This document shows, one piece after another, positions 13,812 through 15,864 of a stretch of DNA of 15,864 nt. Under the pieces are notes generated by a model. It did not search any database. It had not been told where the DNA came from and saw nothing but the letters and a program-made list of their open reading frames with translations. How positions within the stretch are numbered: position 1 is the stretch's first letter; the number at the start of each line of letters is the position of its first letter. The position numbers were made by a program, and so were the translations under genes. Source of the DNA: Marinilabiliales bacterium (GTDB taxonomy: Bacteria; Bacteroidota; Bacteroidia; Bacteroidales; UBA12077); NCBI GenBank assembly GCA_002869305.1, contig PKTC01000046.1, positions 1 through 15,864 of the forward strand, in the 5' to 3' direction.

Positions 13812-15104
13812 ATGGGACGATTTTTACTTACTGTTGTCATCATTATTTATATGAATTTTGTATCCTTTTCGCAAAATAATGATAGATTAAAGGAAACATT
13901 TCATGAAGCTGAATTCTATATTCTTTATGAAGACTATGATGAAGCACTTGTATTGTATTTAGATTTATACAACAGTGGTATTGACAATGCTTATATTCAG
14001 CACCGAATTGGAGAGTGCTATTTGCAAATACCAGGTCAAAAACTAAATGCCATTCCTTATTTGGAAGACGCTTGCAAAGATGTTTCTAAATCAATTAAAG
14101 AAGGATCGTTTAAAGAAACTAAAGCTCCCTACAGAACACTTTTTTACTTAGCCTGTGCTTATCAAACGAATAATGAGCTTGATAAGGCCATTGATACTTT
14201 TAAAAAATTTGAGGATTTAGTGTCTGCTGAAAAAAATTATAATATAGATTATGTTTATAAGCAAATACAATCATGCAATGCGGCTAAAAACCTTATAAAC
14301 GCGCCGCTACAAGTCACTGAGATTAATGTTGGGAACAAAATAAATAATGAATATTCCAACATAAGACCTGTTATTTCTGCCGATGAGAAGTCGATGGTTT
14401 ATCTCTCACGACTTAAATTTTACGATGCAATATTTTATTCAAAGAAAGAAGGTGAACAGTGGACAACTCCTGTGAATATTACTCCGGATCTTAAATCAGA
14501 CGGAAATTTTTATACTTGCTTTTTATCAGCAGATGGGAAAACTCTCATTTTATATCTTGATGATGAATTTAACAGTGATATTTACTTAAGTAGATTAGAA
14601 AATGATAGATGGACCGCACCACAAAAATTGAATAAAAACATCAACTCAAGGTATCATGAAACTTTTGCATCCTTATCAGCTGATGGTAAAACCATCTATT
14701 TTGTTAGCGATCGTAAAGGAGGCTATGGTGGTTTAGACATTTATAAGAGTAAGTTTGATGAAAAAGAAAATGACTGGGGTGTAGCAATAAATCTTGGCAG
14801 AGAAGTCAATACTGCGTTTAATGAAGAAACTCCAATTATTTGTGAAGACGGAAAAACCTTATACTTTAGCTCTCAAGGACATTACAATATGGGTGGATTC
14901 GATGTATTTTATACAGAAAATATTGATGGAAATGTGTGGGCCAAACCTGTTAACATGGGATATCCTGTAAACTCCACAGACGATAATCTTTTCTATTTTC
15001 CTTTAAATAATGGAAAAAAAGCGTATATTTCAAAGTATGATCAAAATGGTTTTGGCCAGGAAGACATTGTAATGCTTGAGCTAAATACCTCAACATTAAG
15101 ATAA
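13812..15104 (+). CDS. Exported TPR-PD40 protein, third paralogue
   Basis: This 430-residue protein has a signal peptide (MGRFLLTVVIIIYMNFVSFS, cleavage near 20). The TPR-like region covers about 25-165: LYEDYDEALVLYLDLYNSG, then HRIGECYLQIPGQKLNAIPYLEDA and LFYLACAYQTNNELDKAIDTFKKFEDL. PD40 blades include KTIYFVSDRKGGYGGLDIYKS (293-313), KTLYFSSQGHYNMGGFDVFYT (348-368) and a last blade ending EDIVMLEL. Its first 130 residues line up almost without gaps with both upstream paralogues (QIPGQK at the same residue numbers). It stops soon after the propeller, with no CRD, OmpA domain or transmembrane anchor. The three genes arose by tandem duplication and are probably transcribed in one direction as a group. 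The following GNAT gene begins nine bases after its stop, so the two are likely co-transcribed. Its role is unknown. Confidence 0.85.
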   Translation: MGRFLLTVVIIIYMNFVSFSQNNDRLKETFHEAEFYILYEDYDEALVLYLDLYNSGIDNAYIQHRIGECYLQIPGQKLNAIPYLEDACKDVSKSIKEGSFKETKAPYRTLFYLACAYQTNNELDKAIDTFKKFEDLVSAEKNYNIDYVYKQIQSCNAAKNLINAPLQVTEINVGNKINNEYSNIRPVISADEKSMVYLSRLKFYDAIFYSKKEGEQWTTPVNITPDLKSDGNFYTCFLSADGKTLILYLDDEFNSDIYLSRLENDRWTAPQKLNKNINSRYHETFASLSADGKTIYFVSDRKGGYGGLDIYKSKFDEKENDWGVAINLGREVNTAFNEETPIICEDGKTLYFSSQGHYNMGGFDVFYTENIDGNVWAKPVNMGYPVNSTDDNLFYFPLNNGKKAYISKYDQNGFGQEDIVMLELNTSTLR

Positions 15105-15113
15105 GTTATTGTT

Positions 15114-15668
15114 TTGAGAAAGATTCAAGAAAATATTCTGACAGGAAAATTAACACAGCTTAGAGCAATTGAACCCGACGATGTTGAACTCATATATCAA
15201 TTGGAAAATGATAGTTCTATTTGGCAACTAAGTAACACCTTTACTCCTTTTTCTCGACATGTTATTAGGCAATTTATTGAAAATTCTCATCAGGATATTT
15301 TTCAGCTAAAGCAACTTCGCTTGATGATTGAAAAGACAGATGAGAAAAAAAATAAAATAATTGGCACCATCGATTTATTTGATTTTGATCCAATTCATAA
15401 AAGGGCGGGTATTGGAATTTTAATAGCCAAATCGGAAGATCGAAAAAAAGGTTATGCTTCTGATGCTTTAGACACTTTGATTAACTACAGTTTTTATACT
15501 CTACAGTTGCATCAGTTATACTGCAATATTACTGAAGATAACACTGATAGCTTAAGTTTGTTTCAGAGCAAAGGTTTTCAGTTAATTGGAACAAAACGCG
15601 ATTGGCTTATTTTTCCAAAAGTGAAAAAGGATGAGTTTATGTTTCAGTTGATTAACAAGGGAAACTGA
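15114..15668 (+). CDS. GNAT-family N-acetyltransferase (RimJ/SpeG-like)
   Basis: This 184-residue cytoplasmic enzyme would transfer an acetyl group from acetyl-CoA to an amine. It shows GKLTQLRAIEPDDVELIYQLEND at the N-terminus, the core strand IIGTIDLFDFDPIHKRAGIGI (82-102), and the acetyl-CoA pyrophosphate loop DRKKGYAS (109-116, R/Q-x-x-G-x-A pattern). The C-terminal LHQLYCNITEDNTDSLSLFQSKGF (132-155) is typical of the RimJ/RimL/SpeG branch that modifies ribosomal proteins, polyamines or antibiotics. The substrate is not visible. There is no ATG near the N-terminus, and TTG at 15114 is the only sensible start because a stop lies four codons upstream in the same frame. It sits nine bases after the third TPR-PD40 gene and converges with the next gene, with six bases between the stops. 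Confidence 0.88.
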   Translation: MRKIQENILTGKLTQLRAIEPDDVELIYQLENDSSIWQLSNTFTPFSRHVIRQFIENSHQDIFQLKQLRLMIEKTDEKKNKIIGTIDLFDFDPIHKRAGIGILIAKSEDRKKGYASDALDTLINYSFYTLQLHQLYCNITEDNTDSLSLFQSKGFQLIGTKRDWLIFPKVKKDEFMFQLINKGN

Positions 15669-15674
15669 TTCTCC

Positions 15675-15864
15675 CTAAATTATCTGAGCATATTCCGGAG
15701 TTTCTTTCAGAAACAAATAGCTGTTTTCTTGATAATCTATTTTACAACAAAAATGCTCCATTCCATTAGATAGGAGTAGAAAATCGACCTTAAGTTTCAT
15801 GTTATATCTTGCAATCTGATCAAATACCTTTTGGTCAATTTTAACTTCGGGAGCTTTAAATTCA
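15675..15864 (-). CDS. HSDR_N-domain protein, C-terminal part, cut by window edge
   Basis: The minus strand is open from the right edge to a TAG at 15675-15677, giving the last 62 residues. They begin EFKAPEVKIDQKVFDQIARY and continue with NMKLKVDFLLLSNG, HFCCKIDY and YLFLKETPEY. This matches the end of small Bacteroidota proteins with a type I restriction enzyme R N-terminal (HSDR_N) nuclease-like fold. The leading E-x-K would be the end of the PD-(D/E)XK motif. These stand-alone proteins are widespread in the phylum and are not part of a restriction operon. Their role is not well defined, though a nucleic-acid function is likely. Only the C-terminus is available, so the call rests on recalled family pattern. 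Confidence 0.7.
   Translation of the reverse strand, partial: EFKAPEVKIDQKVFDQIARYNMKLKVDFLLLSNGMEHFCCKIDYQENSYLFLKETPEYAQII

Noticed and set aside
9337..15104. Assignment of the three TPR-PD40 proteins as PorE of the type IX secretion system
   Set aside because: The OmpA peptidoglycan-binding domain and lipoprotein cysteine are missing, and only the middle one has a CRD-like segment. No other secretion-system gene is nearby.
15675..15864. Restriction-modification system at the right edge
   Set aside because: Only an HSDR_N-like C-terminus is present. In Bacteroidota such stand-alone proteins are common without methylase or specificity genes, and none is visible here.

Overview
This AT-rich window looks like a chromosomal segment of a member of the Bacteroidota, probably a marine or anaerobic Bacteroidales/Marinilabiliales-type organism. 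The evidence is the gene families present (TPR-PD40 envelope proteins, a Bacteroidetes-type RecR, an HSDR_N-domain protein) and promoter-like sites of the form TTG-N19-23-TAnnTTTG, the consensus used by the Bacteroidetes primary sigma factor. The species assignment is inference. No tRNA, rRNA, insertion sequence or CRISPR array was seen.

Left part (1-3817): a sodium:solute symporter runs off the left edge on the minus strand. It is divergent from recR and a small exported TPR protein. A bidirectional-looking hairpin separates these from a minus-strand outer-membrane porin and a stand-alone CheY-like receiver. A stretch of about 715 bases (3818-4533) holds no convincing gene. It does contain an intrinsic terminator pointing leftward with no gene feeding it.

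Middle part (4472-9271): a fold-type I PLP aminotransferase has its own promoter, a clear Shine-Dalgarno site and a terminator. It is followed by a large membrane glycosyltransferase, then the E2 (lipoyl acyltransferase) subunit of a 2-oxo acid dehydrogenase complex, closed by a strong terminator. The glycosyltransferase reading frame is cut once, by an in-frame TAA at codon 99; both sides are intact and in the same frame.

Right part (9302-15864): three tandem, paralogous exported proteins share one plan: signal peptide, TPR-like helical N-terminus, PD40 beta-propeller. The middle one is longest. Its frame continues directly past a TAA into a second half with two Ig-like repeats, a helical region, a transmembrane helix and a basic tail. 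The TAA falls inside the first of the two repeats, so the original protein was almost certainly a single chain of about 977 codons. A GNAT acetyltransferase follows, convergent with the C-terminal end of an HSDR_N-domain protein at the right edge.

The most unusual points are the two clean in-frame TAA interruptions about 6.3 kb apart, the tandem TPR-PD40 trio without the OmpA peptidoglycan-binding domain of PorE-like relatives, the glycosyltransferase fused to what looks like a polyprenyl-phosphate sugar transferase lacking its catalytic core, and the orphan terminator.
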